A stretch of 64,000 bases of DNA from Adiantum capillus-veneris (GCA_014529385.2 CM043956.1:64236620-64300619), one strand, 5' to 3'. Counted from the first letter of the stretch, positions 1 through 12,400 are shown. The notes: generated by a model not told the origin, from the letters alone. Numbers and translations are program-made.

Positions 1-74
1 AGTTTCCGCTCCCAGAATACCTGTCCCAGCACCTGCTCCTGCATCTGGTCGAGAGTTCCCTTTGAGGCGTAACC

Positions 75-947
75 ATGCCGAATTCTCAGGACGGAGGTGG
101 TCAATCTGACGATGCCCTTACTCTCATTAAGGAGCAGATAGCCACACTTTCCACAAGCCTCGCATCACTACACGCTCCCTTGGATCAGATGCAGACGCAA
201 AACACTTCTCGAAGTCGTCCTGCTGCTTCTCGGACTACACATGCAACATCTTCCACACCATCGTCTAAAGCTTCAGTGGACGAACCAAACGAGCCAGATC
301 CAACTAAAGAGGTAGACAATCGCGACCTTCAATTACTTTATAAAATTTTAATGCTGCACAAAAGACGAAGCTTGATGTTAAACTGCCTAAACCTTGTAAT
401 GGTCGCCGCGATAAGCGCGTGCTGGACCAATGGCTATTCAAAATGGAGGTCTACTTGTCCAACACGGACTTAGTAGAGAGTAAAAAAGGATACAGCATTT
501 CTTTAGTGGCAGCGACGAGTTGTTGATGGTAAACACACACCTTCTTGGGATAAATTCCAGCGTGCTATTCACAAGCGTACGAACCTGCCAATGCCGATTT
601 TCATGCCCGGTCCTCTCTTCGCCGCGTGAGCCAAACAGGTTCCTTGGCCGCGTACATCACAAAGTTCCAAAAGCTAACTCTGGAGATAGAGACCCTTAGT
701 CCCTCGGATAAACTTCACAGTTTTATCGACGGACTCGAACCCAACCCGAAGGACGATGTGCACAAATACAACCCTATCACCTTGGATGTTGCAATAGCCT
801 ATGTGGAGCGTCTTGGAGATAATCGGCGCCTTACACGGAATTTTCTCCCTGGTGACAGATCTTCAATAGTGCTCGCTTTTCACAGCGTGATCGCAGAGAA
901 AGCTATAGCCGAAGTCAACAGCAACAATCTGTTAGCCCTCACGCACA
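75..947 (+). pseudogene. gag of element A, N-terminal part, frameshifted
   Basis: Degenerate gag coding. An opening ATG at 75 leads a Ser/Thr/Gln-rich N-terminus with a short coiled-coil-like stretch (LIKEQIATLSTSLASL). After a frame change near 360 the frame reads KLPKPCNGRRDKRVLDQW, a typical start of the retrotransposon gag core. From 626 another frame reads SLAAYITKFQKLTLEI and FIDGLEPNPKDDV, the conserved end of the gag core, followed near 860 (new frame) by an Arg/Ser/Gln-rich tail. At least three frame changes show it is broken. The reading is cut at 948 by element B and resumes at 9063. Gag would package element RNA in cytoplasmic particles; this copy cannot be made intact. Confidence 0.75.
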
Positions 948-1504
948 TTCCTATCACCTATGATAGACGCCGTATTATTTATTTGGTAGAGTCAGGTACC
1001 GAGCTTGTCGGTTTAATAGGAAAAGGGTAAGAGTGATCACCGATGAGAGGCGCACTCTAATAGGAACATTCAAGGGTTAGTTGGCTAAGTATGGGCGCCC
1101 AAGTGTGAATGGAGCGAGCTCATATAAAAGTCACTTAAACCTAAAAAATCATTTATTCTCTCATTTGTGCAATTGAAAAGTGCTCTTGCTCCATCTCCCT
1201 CTTCTTCTTCTTCATCTCCTTGTGTGTGTGTGTGTGTGCGCGCGCGCGTGAGAGAGAGAGTATGTGTGCGATCAAGCATTGCGACGACGGCACGGCGGCG
1301 GCGATGCGGTTGAGCGCGGCACGGCGGTAGCTCCTTCTTCGCGGCGAGGAATCCTCCACGAAGGCGAGCGTAGGGCGGTGAGTGACATACCCTTGCTCTC
1401 TTGAGCTTGCTAGTTTAGTCTAGTTGTGTGCTTGGAGCCATTTATGGCTCGCACACAATGTATCGGCAAGTCCCTTGCATTGACACGTGCGACAGACGCG
1501 CACA
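948..1504 (+). repeat. LTR copy R1 of element B
   Basis: About 557 bp, ending in CGCGCACA four bases before a primer binding site. It contains a TATA-like box, a polypyrimidine CTT tract, a short TG/CG/AG microsatellite (1221-1260) and a GC-rich 3' half. The same unit recurs inverted at 7567-8140 and 8141-8667 and direct at 8668-9062. Its first 70 bases are absent from R3 and about 240 from R4. The 5' end does not show a clean TG, so the exact start is uncertain. Confidence 0.75.
1123..1128 (+). promoter_or_regulatory. TATA-like box in LTR R1
   Basis: TATAAA within CATATAAAAGTC. The equivalent AT-rich box is kept in R2 (near 7972) and R3 (near 8548) on the minus strand, in the same position relative to the LTR end. 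This fits an LTR promoter, though no transcript evidence is available. Confidence 0.5.
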
Positions 1505-1508
1505 TTCT

Positions 1509-1527
1509 TGGCGCCGCTGCTGAGGAA
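1509..1527 (+). other. Primer binding site, tRNA-Asp type (left arm of B)
   Basis: TGGCGCCGCTGCTGAGGAA lies four bases after LTR R1. It resembles TGGCGCCGTTGCCGGGGA, the complement of the plant tRNA-Asp(GUC) 3' end used by many Tat/Athila-type gypsy elements (known). It marks R1 as a 5' LTR in plus sense. Confidence 0.75.
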
Positions 1528-2400
<873 letters not shown>

Positions 2401-3384
2401 CTAGGCCCTCAGCAGGAACCCAAGGTAGTACCACTCAGGACCAGTCACAAGATCCACTCGAATGACAGAATCTTGGACCTGCAAGTAGACATGGTTTTTA
2501 GACCAGTCATGCACCATTTTTGCTTCCCTCATGAAAGGACGTCCTAAGATCATCTCCGATGCCATAGTGTGCTTGGAGAAATCCGTAACAATGAAGGTAA
2601 TTCTTACTTTATGTCCAAAGATCTTGATCTTGAGATCTTCTAACATCCCAATAGGTTTAACAATAGACACATTGGCCATTTTCACTACTATGATTGTGGT
2701 CGCAAGGTGAGGTCTTCCCATAGTTTTCCAGCAATTTTTAGTCACAATGCTAACCCCAGCGCCACCATCAAGGATTTCCTTCACAGTTAATCCCTTAGTA
2801 GTAATTGGTATGGTCGCATTGGATTCATCACCCTCAAACTATTGTCCCAACTTGTTAACAGGTATTTCTACCACAAGGTTCTCATCTAGGTTGGATTGTG
2901 GATCTAAGTGTTCCTCCTCTATTGGCATCTCCCCAACTCCATCCATCTGTGCAAATTGTGGTACTCCAAACTTTAGTTCTCCGTTGAGGAAGGCTCGAAG
3001 AGCTGAGACTAGCTCAGGGTCTTTATATAGTTTGGACATGATGGTGGTTCTAACTTCTGAAGACATGAAATCCATCAATTTGACAATATTTAACGGCACC
3101 TTTTGGACTTCAGTCCCTTGACGTAGGGAAGATGGGATCTCCATTTCTTCGATAGGATCAGGTAGTCCCTCTGTAAACATTCTTTCCATCAAGAAGTGAG
3201 TACGCCCACTTTCCCATGACTTTAAGTCACTTTCTTCTTGGATGACACTTTCTTCTTGGATGACACTAGGTATGGCTAAGGGTCTATGGACTTGGTGAGG
3301 TTGTTGTGGTGTAGGGAACACGGTGTCTGTAATCTGAATCTGCCTAGGTGCTGGTTCTAGATCCCTTTGGGTATCTTCTACCAA
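2401..3384 (-). pseudogene. Retropepsin and preceding spacer of element B
   Basis: Open minus-strand reading with a single in-frame TAG near 2840. The downstream part has the aspartic protease signature DGGAGVSIV followed by MILGRPFMREAKMVHDW, the flap and C-terminal motif of plant gypsy retropepsins of the DGGSG class (family pattern from memory), so DGG is probably native and not a lesion. The upstream 181 codons form an acidic spacer with a tandem SVIQEE repeat. The enzyme would cleave the gag-pol polyprotein. No reverse transcriptase follows: at 2400 the sequence switches into the inverted leader of the other arm. Confidence 0.75.
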
Positions 3385-3672
3385 ACTCCTTAATTGCTTG
3401 ACTCGCTCGATCTCCTCTATAGGGTTTGGATAAGTGCTTATCTTCTTCTTGGATCCTGGCCATTATGGCTCATGAAGATCTTCCTTGTTGGTTTCTATCT
3501 TAGTGGTCGTTTTGGTCTCCATGGTTTCACCTGAATCAAAATCCTCTTCAGTGTTGTTCATATATACGGGGTCGTCACCAGTCCCTATGTTGGTCTTTAA
3601 ACTGGGGTCTGACTTAGCTGCTTTTTGCGATCTCTTCCTTCGTGTTTTCTTCTTTTTCTGAGATTGGGCAAT

Positions 3673-4520
3673 TCATGCCGTGTCTCTTTTCTCAAGAATA
3701 TAATTTTTGTTTTGAAGCATCAATCGTGTGAGTACGTTTACTGGTACCACAGGTGTACTTTGTGATGGCTCCTCGGTAACCTCAATCAAGTTTAATAACG
3801 TGATCTTCAGTGCATTTGGATTATTTGGACATTGGGCAATCAAATGATCTCTGCCACATCGATTACACATGAGTATCGACATTGTAGACGTGCTCGCTTG
3901 ATTGGTATGCATTAGTGTGGCGTTCCTTTGTAGCCTAATAGGACACTCGGCCACATGATGTGGACCTCCACACTCATAGCATTGAAGAGGTGGCCTCTTA
4001 GCAGTATAACTGATATTTTGGCCTCTTGCAACAAGAGCAGCTACTTGATAGACAGGTTTGACTTGTCCCCAATAGTCCTCCATGTAGTATTGTGGACTTT
4101 CTTCAAGCGCATCCATCCCATAGGCAATATTAGGGTCTATATCTTCCTCACAACCTTTCAAACAAGCAATAGATGACTCACAACCCACTTGATTCACTGA
4201 AGTGATTCTCGGATGTGGTGGTTGCGGTCCTAGCACTAGAGGTGGTAGAACAACATTTTGGGCCCTAAGGACCATGTGTTCTGACTTTTGTTAAGAGGTG
4301 GGGCCGGCATCAATGCAGGCACTCGAGGTGTGTCTGTCCATGCTAAGGTAGATCTATTGGCCATAGCGCGCTTGAATACTATGCAATCCTTAGCTTGATG
4401 ACCATACCTCCCACGGACATTGCAGTTTCCATTGAATTTTATTCTAAAAGTAGAGCATTCACTGGTACTATGCGGTCCATAGCATATTGAGCACCATTGT
4501 TGCTCCCTTCTTGGATACAT
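3673..4520 (-). pseudogene. Nucleocapsid region of element B gag with four CCHC-type knuckles
   Basis: Two overlapping frames carry four zinc-knuckle motifs: CSICYGPHSTSEC, CNVRGRYGHQAKDC (second Cys replaced by Arg), CYECGGPHHVAEC and CNRCGRDHLIAQC. Three fit CX2CX4HX4C. The frame shifts once, near 4260. Zinc knuckles bind genomic RNA during packaging. Four knuckles separated by long Pro- and Ser-rich linkers is more than the one or two usual in plant gypsy gag. The region lies between the gag capsid (4720-5895) and the protease in the expected minus-strand order. Confidence 0.75.
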
Positions 4521-4719
4521 ATGATTGTTTTGCGGAGCACGATTGTCTCTTAAGACTCTTTTGAATGGCCTTGGTGAGATCTGCTAAAGTAATCTCAGAT
4601 ATCTTTGACTCCTTAGCAATAGGCTTTAGGGTCATTGGTTGATGCCCACATACTTGCAAGCTAATAGATTTAGGCTCAGCAGACACTCTTTCTCCTTGAA
4701 TCATTAAATTGTCCTCCAA

Positions 4720-6614
4720 TTGGATCGCATTGGTGGTGACTGCTTCCCAAGTGGTGATAGTAGATACCTCTAATGACTAGGCCATTGTAGATATCCTCAT
4801 GTCATAATCCCCTAATGAATTTATCAAGCAATTGATTATTATTGAAGTGCCCATTTGGATTACAACGAGAATTCAAATGCTTCAAGCGACTAATAAAGTC
4901 TCTCACCGACTCTCCTTCCTCTCGTTAGGCTTTTTGGAGCTGAGAGGCTACACCCCAAAGCACTCCCTCTCGTATGTATTCTTTTAAGAACAGTCTCCTA
5001 AGAGTAGGGTAATTTGTTTTTCTTCCACCCTTAGGGTTCTATACCAAACCCCAACCTTTCCACTTAAGGTTAGGCTTAAAGTATTACTCTTATGCAGGTC
5101 ATTGTGTTCTCCTAGAGAATCGCATATTTGTTCAAACACTTCGATATGCTTTCTCACATCTCCGTCTCCACTAAATTTCTGTGTGAGCTTGGCTATTTGT
5201 ATTGCCTTACTTCTACGTTCTCTATCAGCTGTGTTACGCATATTCTCAGCAATAGATCGACTGATAGCTTGAGCAAATGTTGCCAAGTCACCTAAGTGAG
5301 CAGGAACCGTGGGTGGAGGTGCTCCAGAGACTACATGTGGAGTAGGTATTGGCATTGGGCTTGGCGCGTAAGAAGCCCTTCGGCTCCACGTTTGGTACGG
5401 TGTTGTGTCATGTGGCGGTCCAAAGTTCATATGTGTGGCCCTAGGCATAGCAGATGTCGTATGTGACATGCTAATGCTAGCTGGTATGGTCCCATGGAAA
5501 TAAGAGCTTGGGTGTTGTGGTTGTGGAGCATAGGTTGTTGAAACAATGGGAGCGGTAGGGGCTACATGAGTGCGAGGACCTATAGGTGTATACGATTGGT
5601 ACACACTTGTAGGTTCTGTTGCAGGCATTGAGCTACTATATAGCGGTGCTTTACTAACAAATGAGATCCATGGCGTGTTTCTTGGCATGCCCATCATTGG
5701 GGTAGGCATGGTAGCTGTGGCGTCATCAAGGGAAAGATGAGCTAGACTTGGAAAAGTAAAGCTATCACTCGTAGACTCAGATTGCACTGAGACCCCTGGC
5801 GAAACAACATATGGGGGATCCATCGGACTTACCGAGGGAGTCTCCATTTGCGATAAGGTTGATTGTTTAGCCTTCCCTGTATCCAAGAATCTCATGAGAC
5901 CGTTGAAGGCATGTGGATCCCCTTGTTCTCTCTCTCTAGCTCAATAACCCTATGGATGACCTCACAAACTCTTTGTTGTTGATCCTCCACACTACTAGCA
6001 CCCGTTGTGGATTGTAAGACATCTAACCAGCCCATGTGATAGGTGTGACCTATGTATAGGTCGGTTACAGTTTCCGTTTGTAGTTCGTACTCCCAGTTAG
6101 GAACGCTCCATCTAAGCTTGAGGTGCTAGGGATATCCTTTGAACTAGATGCAATGTGGCTCTCTATGGATTGACCCTTAGTGGTTGCTAAGTCAGCAGCA
6201 CTAGATTGCTCTCCTAGCAAGGATATTGACATAAGAACTTTCGCTTTTAACTCTCTTCGTTGCTCCGCCTTACGTAAGCTCTCAATTTCCTTTTCCCTAG
6301 CCGCAATGATATATCACTCAACCTCTTGCACTGTGGCAAGGCTTCTACCATCAGGTAATATAACATCGGAGGGAAATAGCTCTGAAGAGTCAGGGGGTGC
6401 AGTGAATGGAGTATTCACGTGCACACTCTTTAATACCATAGGGTCTACGTTGGTCATGAATGGCGAATTTACTTCCCCACCCCCCTCATTTACATCGTTA
6501 GCTCCATGTTCGGAGCGAGTGGCTCTACTAAAGGTTTCCTTCAAGTGGCTAAGCACGCTCGGCCCAGACCGTGGACCCATGGCATGCATGTTTTGGTTGA
6601 GCTATCGGGATTAG
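4720..6614 (-). pseudogene. gag (capsid) of element B
   Basis: The best open part is 4984-5895, 303 codons. It has a Pro/Ser/Thr/Met-rich N-terminus, then AQAISRSIAENMRNT and KFSGDGDVRKHIEVFEQICD, and SLTLSGKVGVWYRTL near the end, typical of the retrotransposon gag core with its conserved W-Y. The following frame continues ESVRDFISRLKHLNSRCNPN and QLLDKFIRGL, the usual end of the gag core. Codons at 6314-6589 probably belong to a more N-terminal part. Stops and frame changes near 4930, 4790 and 5900 make it a pseudogene. It is followed on the minus strand by the zinc-knuckle region. Confidence 0.7.
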
Positions 6615-6729
6615 GCATCGGGAAACCCTCCATGACATCGTAGTCAGGGGAAGAGTCACTAGCCGCTATGTTTGGGTCTTGGTTTGTACTACTTTAAGTC
6701 CCCGTCGAGGACCCGGAACCTAAGGTAGG

Positions 6730-7541
6730 TGGATATTGAGAACTTGCGCAAGTCGAAATGCTCTCTAGTTGCTCGGCCTCTAACATACGACCAGAGCGCG
6801 GATACATGTGCCTTTGGCACCATACAAGCGTCGGCGAATAACTTCGAAGATTAACCGCTTACCTTTTCAGGCGTCCGTTTTCACTCGTTTTTTAATTTTT
6901 TTTAATGATCGATTTTTGAATTAGAGCGTGTGATAGCTCGAAACGAGTGTATCGCTCAGAGGATCGTGGTGTGCTTTATAGCACAGCATTCGGTTACCCG
7001 AAGCTCCGTTGGTCCTCAAAAAGGTCGATTTTTACATACACGTGAGGCTAAAATACGTAATTTTAAAGGGGGACTGAGGCTTGAACCTGAGCGTGGGCTT
7101 GTGCTTGGGTTTGGGGGATATTCCCGATCCCAGTCCTACCTTTAAATTTTTTTTATTTTTTTAATTTTTTGTGGGATAAAGTCGCCGCGGTCACGCTGTG
7201 CGCACGAGCACACACACACCTAATCTACCTACTTACAACTAATACAACTACTGTTACACTCTAACACACTACTACAGCAACTCATTAGCTAACAGATCTA
7301 CTTACTGTACTTTACACAGAACTAACATTATGAATCTACTATCTTAATTCTAACACCTTATCGCATAGAAACACCTTATAAACAGAAAAAACACAGTACC
7401 TTTCAATACTTTATTAACAAAACAATACACAGCAGCAAAACAAACTCCTTCTCAATACACACACCTTCCTTCTCTAACTTTCCTACATTTCAAAATGCAC
7501 CACAAAGTAGCATAGAGTGCTACTCGAGCTTAGTGTAAGGC
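6730..7541 (-). other. Untranslated leader, right arm of element B
   Basis: Inverted counterpart of 1528-2390. It runs on the minus strand from the primer site at 7562 towards gag at about 6614. It contains the stretch around CATGTGCCTTTGGCACCATA near 6805 that mirrors the one near 2310. The long leader before gag is typical of Tat/Athila-type elements (known). The GC-rich hexamer array of the other arm is not present here. Confidence 0.65.
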
Positions 7542-7562
7542 ATTTCCCCGGCAGCGACGCCA
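7542..7562 (-). other. Primer binding site, tRNA-Asp type (right arm of B)
   Basis: On the minus strand TGGCGTCGCTGCCGGGGA follows LTR R2 after a short T-rich spacer. It is a closer match to the tRNA-Asp complement than the left-arm site. Its presence shows R2 is a 5' LTR in minus sense, so two 5' ends face each other inside B. Confidence 0.8.
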
Positions 7563-7566
7563 AAAA

Positions 7567-7803
7567 TGTGTGCATCTGTCGCACGTGTCAATGCAAGGGA
7601 CTTGCCGATACACTGTGTGCGAGCCACAATATGGCTCTAAACACACAACTATACTAACCTAGTAAGCTCAAGAGAGCAAGGGTGTGTCACTCACCGCCCT
7701 ACGCTGGCCTTCGTGGAGGATTCCTCGCCGCGAAGAAGAAAGAGCCGCCGCTGCGCCGCACTCAACCGCTTCGTCGCCACCGTGCCGTTGTCGCAATGCT
7801 CGA

Positions 7804-7868
<65 letters not shown>

Positions 7869-8140
7869 CACACCCACAGAAGGAGATGAAGAAGAAGAAG
7901 ATGGAGATGGAGCAAGAGCACTCTTCAATCGCACAAATGAAAGAATGAATGATTTTTAGGTTTAGGTGACTTTTATATGAGCTCGGCCCATTCACACTTG
8001 GACGCCCATACTTAGCCAACTAACCCTTGAGAGTGCGCCTCTCATCGGCGATCACTCTTACGCTTTTCCTATTGAACCGACAAGCCCGGTACCTGACTCT
8101 ACCAAATAAATAATACGGTGTCTATCGTAGGTGATAGGAA
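7567..8140 (-). repeat. LTR copy R2 of element B
   Basis: About 574 bp, inverted relative to R1 and present over its whole length, including the first 70 bases seen at 948-1015. It contains a pure (CT)n run of about 59 bp (7807-7865) where R1 has only a short TG/CG/AG tract. On the minus strand it is preceded directly by R3, giving an LTR-LTR tandem. Confidence 0.8.
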
Positions 8141-8375
8141 TGTGCGCGTCTGTCGCACGTGTCAATGCAAGGGACTTGCCGATACACTATGTGCGAGCCA
8201 CAAATGACTCCAAGCACACAACTAGACTAATCTAGCAAACTCAAGAGAGCAAGGGTGTGTCACTCACCGCCCTATGCTCGCCTTCGTGAAAGATTCCTCG
8301 CCGCGAAGGAGCTACCACCATGTCGCGCTCAACCGCCTCGCCGTCGCCGTGCCGTCGTCGCAATGCTTGATCGCA

Positions 8376-8453
<78 letters not shown>

Positions 8454-8667
8454 AAGAGATGAAGAAGAAGAAGATGGAGATGGAGCAAGAGCACTCTTCA
8501 ATTGCACAAATGAGAGAATGAATGATTTTTAAGTTTAGGTGACTTTTATATAAGCTCGCCCCATTCACACTTGGGCGCCCATGCTTAGCCAACTAACCCT
8601 TGAATGTTCCCGTTAGAGTGCGCCTTTCATCGGCGATCACTCTTACCCTTTTTCTATTGGACCGACA
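8141..8667 (-). repeat. LTR copy R3 of element B
   Basis: A second minus-sense LTR copy abutting R2 head-to-tail at 8140/8141. Its 3' end (GACAGACGCGCACA on minus) is intact; its 5' end lacks about 70 bases compared with R1 and R2. It carries a (CT)n(AC)n tract at 8380-8453. Confidence 0.75.
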
Positions 8668-8717
8668 TCTCCATCTCCATCTTCTTCATCTTCATCTCCT
8701 TGTGTGTGTGTGTGTGC

Positions 8718-8768
<51 letters not shown>

Positions 8769-9062
8769 GTCGAGCATTGCGACGACAGCAGGTAGCTCCT
8801 TCTTCATCTTCATCTCCTTGTGTGTGTGTGTGTGTATGCGTGAGAGAGAGAGAGTGCGATCGAGCATTGCGACGACAGCAAGTAGCTCCTTCTTCTTCGC
8901 GGCAAGGAATCCTCCACGAAGGCGAGCGTAGGGCAGTGAGTGACACACCCTTACTCTCTTGAGCTTGCTAGATTAGTCTAGTTGTGTGCTTGGAGCCATT
9001 TATGGCTCGCACACAGTGTATCGGCAAGTCCCTTGCATTGACACGTGCGACAGACACGCACA
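8668..9062 (+). repeat. LTR copy R4 of element B, 5'-truncated, with internal duplication
   Basis: Plus-sense copy starting at the CATCTCCATCTCC tract that corresponds to about position 1188 of R1, so the promoter half is missing. The segment from the GT/AG microsatellite through CGAGCATTGCGACGACAGCA is present twice (about 8690-8790 and 8805-8880). The 3' end matches R1. Downstream the sequence returns to the gag of A. Confidence 0.75.
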
Positions 9063-9330
9063 CAATCTCAGTTCAGACACCAAGCAACGAAGCCTTATTC
9101 AACTTCAAGGTTCTATTCTCAAGATCGACAATCTCAAAGCAGATCTTCTTCAAATGTTCTTGATCGTGGTAAAGGACGTGATTTTTCTCAAAATCGGCAT
9201 TCCAATTCTCAGCAAGGCTCTTCGTCAAATGCATCTTCGACTTCAAAGAAGGAAGGATTATGTACAATTTGCGGTGGTGACCATAGATGGTATCAATGTC
9301 AATACATCTTGCACACAGGAGAGATTCCTG
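9063..9330 (+). pseudogene. gag zinc-knuckle region of element A
   Basis: Continuation of the A gag after insertion B. The frame reads a Ser/Gln/Arg-rich basic tail, then KKEGLCTICGGDHRWYQC, a CX2CX3HX4C knuckle one residue short of the classic spacing. It is interrupted soon after the knuckle by LINE C. The coding picks up again as protease at about 11806. Confidence 0.75.
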
Positions 9331-11805
9331 ACAGCATGAGTGAGGGTCTGATCTACCTCATTTCCAAGGAGGGTGGCTCCTTGGATGAGATTCGATAGTG
9401 GCGCCCCATCACCATCCTCAACTCAGCCTACAAAATTCTTGCCAAGGCTCTGAGTTTGAGGATTCGGCCACTTCTACAGAGCCTTATACATCGGACTCAG
9501 ACAGGTTTTGTCAAGGAGCGTAGTATCCTTGACAACATTTTTGCTTTTTGGGAGGCTTCTGCCCTAGCGCGGCTCCGTGGTGAGGACCTGGTGATTCTTT
9601 TTCTCGATTTTGAGAAGGCCTACGAGAGAGTTGACTGGGACTTTCTGGAGGGCACTCTACGCAGGATGGGTTTCTCAGATGCTTGGATCAAAGGGGTGAG
9701 CTTTGTACAAACAGGCACACAGTCAGGTACTTTTGTCAGGAGGTAGAGGTGATCGTTTCATACTCACACATTCGGATAGACAAGGCTGCCCTCTTGCCCC
9801 TTCCTCTTTCTGTTCTATGTTGAGGCGATGAGCAGGTTTTTGGTGTCACAACAGGTTGGTTTGCGTGGCTTAGCACTTCCTATTTGGGGAGATGAGCTAC
9901 TGGACGCTAAGTTTGCAGGCGACTTAGCATTGTACTTGGATGGCCAAGAGGTTAACCTTCACACGTGTGAGCAGGATTTTGAGACCTTCTATTGTGCATC
10001 TGGCGCACTGATCAACTGGAGAAAGACAGTGGCTTTCTCGGTTTGTAGTGCTCCTATACCCGATTGGATGCCAGTTGAGGGTTTCAGGTGGATTCCCCCA
10101 GGGACAGCGGCTTCGTGCTAGGGTGCCTCAGGTTGGAGGCCCCTGGCGACCTTCAACCAAATGGATCTTCACAGAGATGCGCAGAGTTGGCTTGAGTAGG
10201 AGACTGGAGGACCGCGTTGCTGTGAGTTTGCTTCGATCTTGGGAGCATCTGCGGCGAGGCCTGGAGCAGCATCAGCCTACTTGCACGGAGGAGCGCCCGA
10301 GACAGCCCCCTGTTTGGAACCTCATGGTTAGCACTCAGAGAGGCCACTTGGTTGATAGTCGGCCTCATGTTTCCTAGGGTCCATGGCAAAGGGTCCAGCA
10401 CGTTCTTTAGGTGACTAGTTACAGTTTTCAAGCTTGTCAGAGGAGCTTCAGGGATTTCAGCTACAAGGCAGAGGGGTGCAGAGCATGTGTCGGGACATCT
10501 CAGAGGCAGTACCAACTGAGTGGCTCACACCTATCGAGTCTGCAGCGCCAGATGGATGGGAGCCTTCACACGACTGGAGGTTCTCATCTCAGTTCGTGCT
10601 TGCTCAAAGACTGTTCCCTCCCTGTTTTTCGAGATACAGGGTGAGGGACGCTTACACCGAGTTGCAGTAGAGGCTCCGTAGGTGGCAGAGTGCTGTTTTC
10701 AGAGAATCCAAGTGGCGGGCATATGTGGGAGTACTTGTGTCATCGATCCTGACCCAGCAACTCTTGAGACTGGACAATGGAGACTGTGGGCTTGGGAGAG
10801 CTGTCCACTGGCACGAGTGCAGTGGGATCCTGGAGAGTGGCTTTGGAGGGATCCTTTCTCCTCTGCAGACCACCCAGGTGTCCCTTTCTTTCAGTACACT
10901 ATTCGACTGGGATGTGACATACTGGCAGCACAGAAAGAGGCTCATCCTGCTGCAGCACCTCATTGGCGGGAGGAGGGTCTCACAGCTGAGTTCTTGGCAA
11001 CTTTTTGGGAGAGGTTGTGGGACTCCAGATGGACGAGGCGAGTCACTTTGTTCCAGTGGCTCGTTGCACACAGAGCTACAGCAGTTGGGAGCTGGCTTGT
11101 ACATAGTGGTCTCTCGGCCGTATGTGCAGCTCGTGACCATCTTGTGGAGAGTCAGCATCACTGTCTTTGGGACTTTCCTTTGGCACAGCAGGTGTGGCTT
11201 CGTGTTCTTCGACTGATGCCAACTCTTTCCACGGCTCGACAGTACACTTAGGGGGGCAGCTGCTTGGTCCACTCTCACGGGCCCGGCACTTCAGTTTGAG
11301 CTATCTTCCACCAACAGGATGATAGTGATGCAGGGGGGGCGTCCTACTCTCCAGCCTGCCACAGAGCTTACTCCACAGGAGTGGTGCAGTGAGAGAGAGG
11401 AGTGCTGGGAGCTCATCAGTGGCCTGACACTCTGGTTCATCTAGCGGGCCCGCTGCTTTCGCATCTTTGAGGCTCGCCCTGTACCACCAACAGAGACTAT
11501 TCGCGATCTTTGGCTATAGCTGATCCACACTCTTAGAGGACGGTTCGAGAGACTCCAGGGCAGCTCCGACCGCTTACGGGAGCGCAAAGAGGACTTCTTT
11601 CGACTCTCGCGTCCTGGGCCTTTTTTCACCATGGTCCAGGGTGTAGTCAGATGGCACTACCGTCCACCTGTGTGGCTTTTCCCTCCTCCCATTTCTTAAT
11701 TTAGCCTCATTATACAAATGCTGTTTTTTCATTGAAAGTCTCCCCATCATGGTTGTTGTAGCCCTCTCTTGAAGAGGTGGTTGTAGCCCTATGGGCAGTT
11801 TCATT
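9331..11805 (+). mobile_element. LINE C, 5'-truncated non-LTR retrotransposon
   Basis: L1-type LINE inserted between gag and protease of element A. It begins inside the reverse transcriptase; endonuclease and ORF1 are missing, as usual for 5'-truncated copies. Coding ends near 11697 and is followed by about 110 bases of presumed 3' UTR. No long poly(A) or clear target duplication was found by eye, so both ends are approximate. It is noticeably more GC-rich than the surrounding gypsy sequence. Confidence 0.8.
9335..11697 (+). pseudogene. LINE reverse transcriptase and zf-RVT domain (LINE C)
   Basis: Order of motifs: IYLISKEGGSLDEIR, a stop where RQWRPITILN is expected (TAG at 9397-9399), LAKALSLRIRPLL, QTGFVKERSILDNIF, then LDFEKAYERVDWDFLEG, the RT motif with catalytic Asp. 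The usual F/YADD box appears as KFAGDLALYL, so the second Asp is lost. Later frames carry a zf-RVT region: VTLFQWLVAHRATAVGSWL and HHCLWDFPLAQQVWLRVL. It would copy LINE RNA by target-primed reverse transcription. Stops, several frame changes and the FAGD change make it non-functional. Confidence 0.85.
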
Positions 11806-12390
11806 AACTAATAGAAGGATTTGTTTCTTGGGAAAAAAAAGTCCGACGCGGAAACATCATCGAATGTTGAACAACCACATTCTGCTAAGGATAAAGGAAA
11901 ATCAATGGTTAGCACAATTCGTGTCTCAGAGGATTCGACTATTCTTATGAAGCATGCTCAGTGTGGTTCTTCAATTTTGGAGCCTCTCGCAAAGCAGGTT
12001 TTGAGCCTTCTTGGAACTATCGATGGTCGCTCCATCAATATCTTGGTGGACAATGAATGCTCGAATAATTTCATCAGCTTTAGATAGTTCGACAGCTTGG
12101 CTTACCAACTCAGAAGACATCTCACTTATATGATGTGGAATTAGCAAATGGATCAATTTTGACTTGTGATCATCATACAGTTCAACAATTGCAAATCAAC
12201 TGGATTTCAAAGTCATGCCTTTATCTTATTACGACATGATTCTTGGTCAAAATTGGTTCTTCCAATATGATCTAGCAATTAGCTTTCGAGGACATACTAT
12301 TAATTTGTTCAAAGATGGAGGTGAACTGTTTTTACACCTGCTTTATCATACGGAACGAGTCATTCAAGCCTCACGTGTACATGTCAAATA
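11806..12390 (+). pseudogene. Retropepsin of element A
   Basis: The frame from 11821 reads a Lys/Glu/Ser-rich linker, then LLGTIDGRSINILVDNECSN and NFIS, the retropepsin active-site region. The usual DSGS is DNEC here, so the catalytic signature is altered. After a frameshift near 12090 the frame resumes ELANGSILTCDHH, then FKVMPLSYYDMILGQNWFFQ, matching the conserved DMILGMDWL motif near the protease C-terminus. Its position after the gag knuckle fits gag-pro order. One or two indels disable it. Confidence 0.8.
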
Positions 12391-12400
12391 ACATGATACA

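Noticed and set aside
948-1030. Tail of the gag ORF that starts at 626
   Set aside because: Bases after 947 recur in LTR copy R2, so they belong to element B and not to gag.
7668-8962. Many ORFs with Ser-Leu, Arg-Glu, Cys-Val or His-Thr runs
   Set aside because: Frame shadows of CT/AG and GT/AC microsatellites inside LTR copies of element B.
10153-11278. Minus-strand ORFs opposite LINE C
   Set aside because: Antisense shadows of the RT and zf-RVT coding; no domain and no intron signals.
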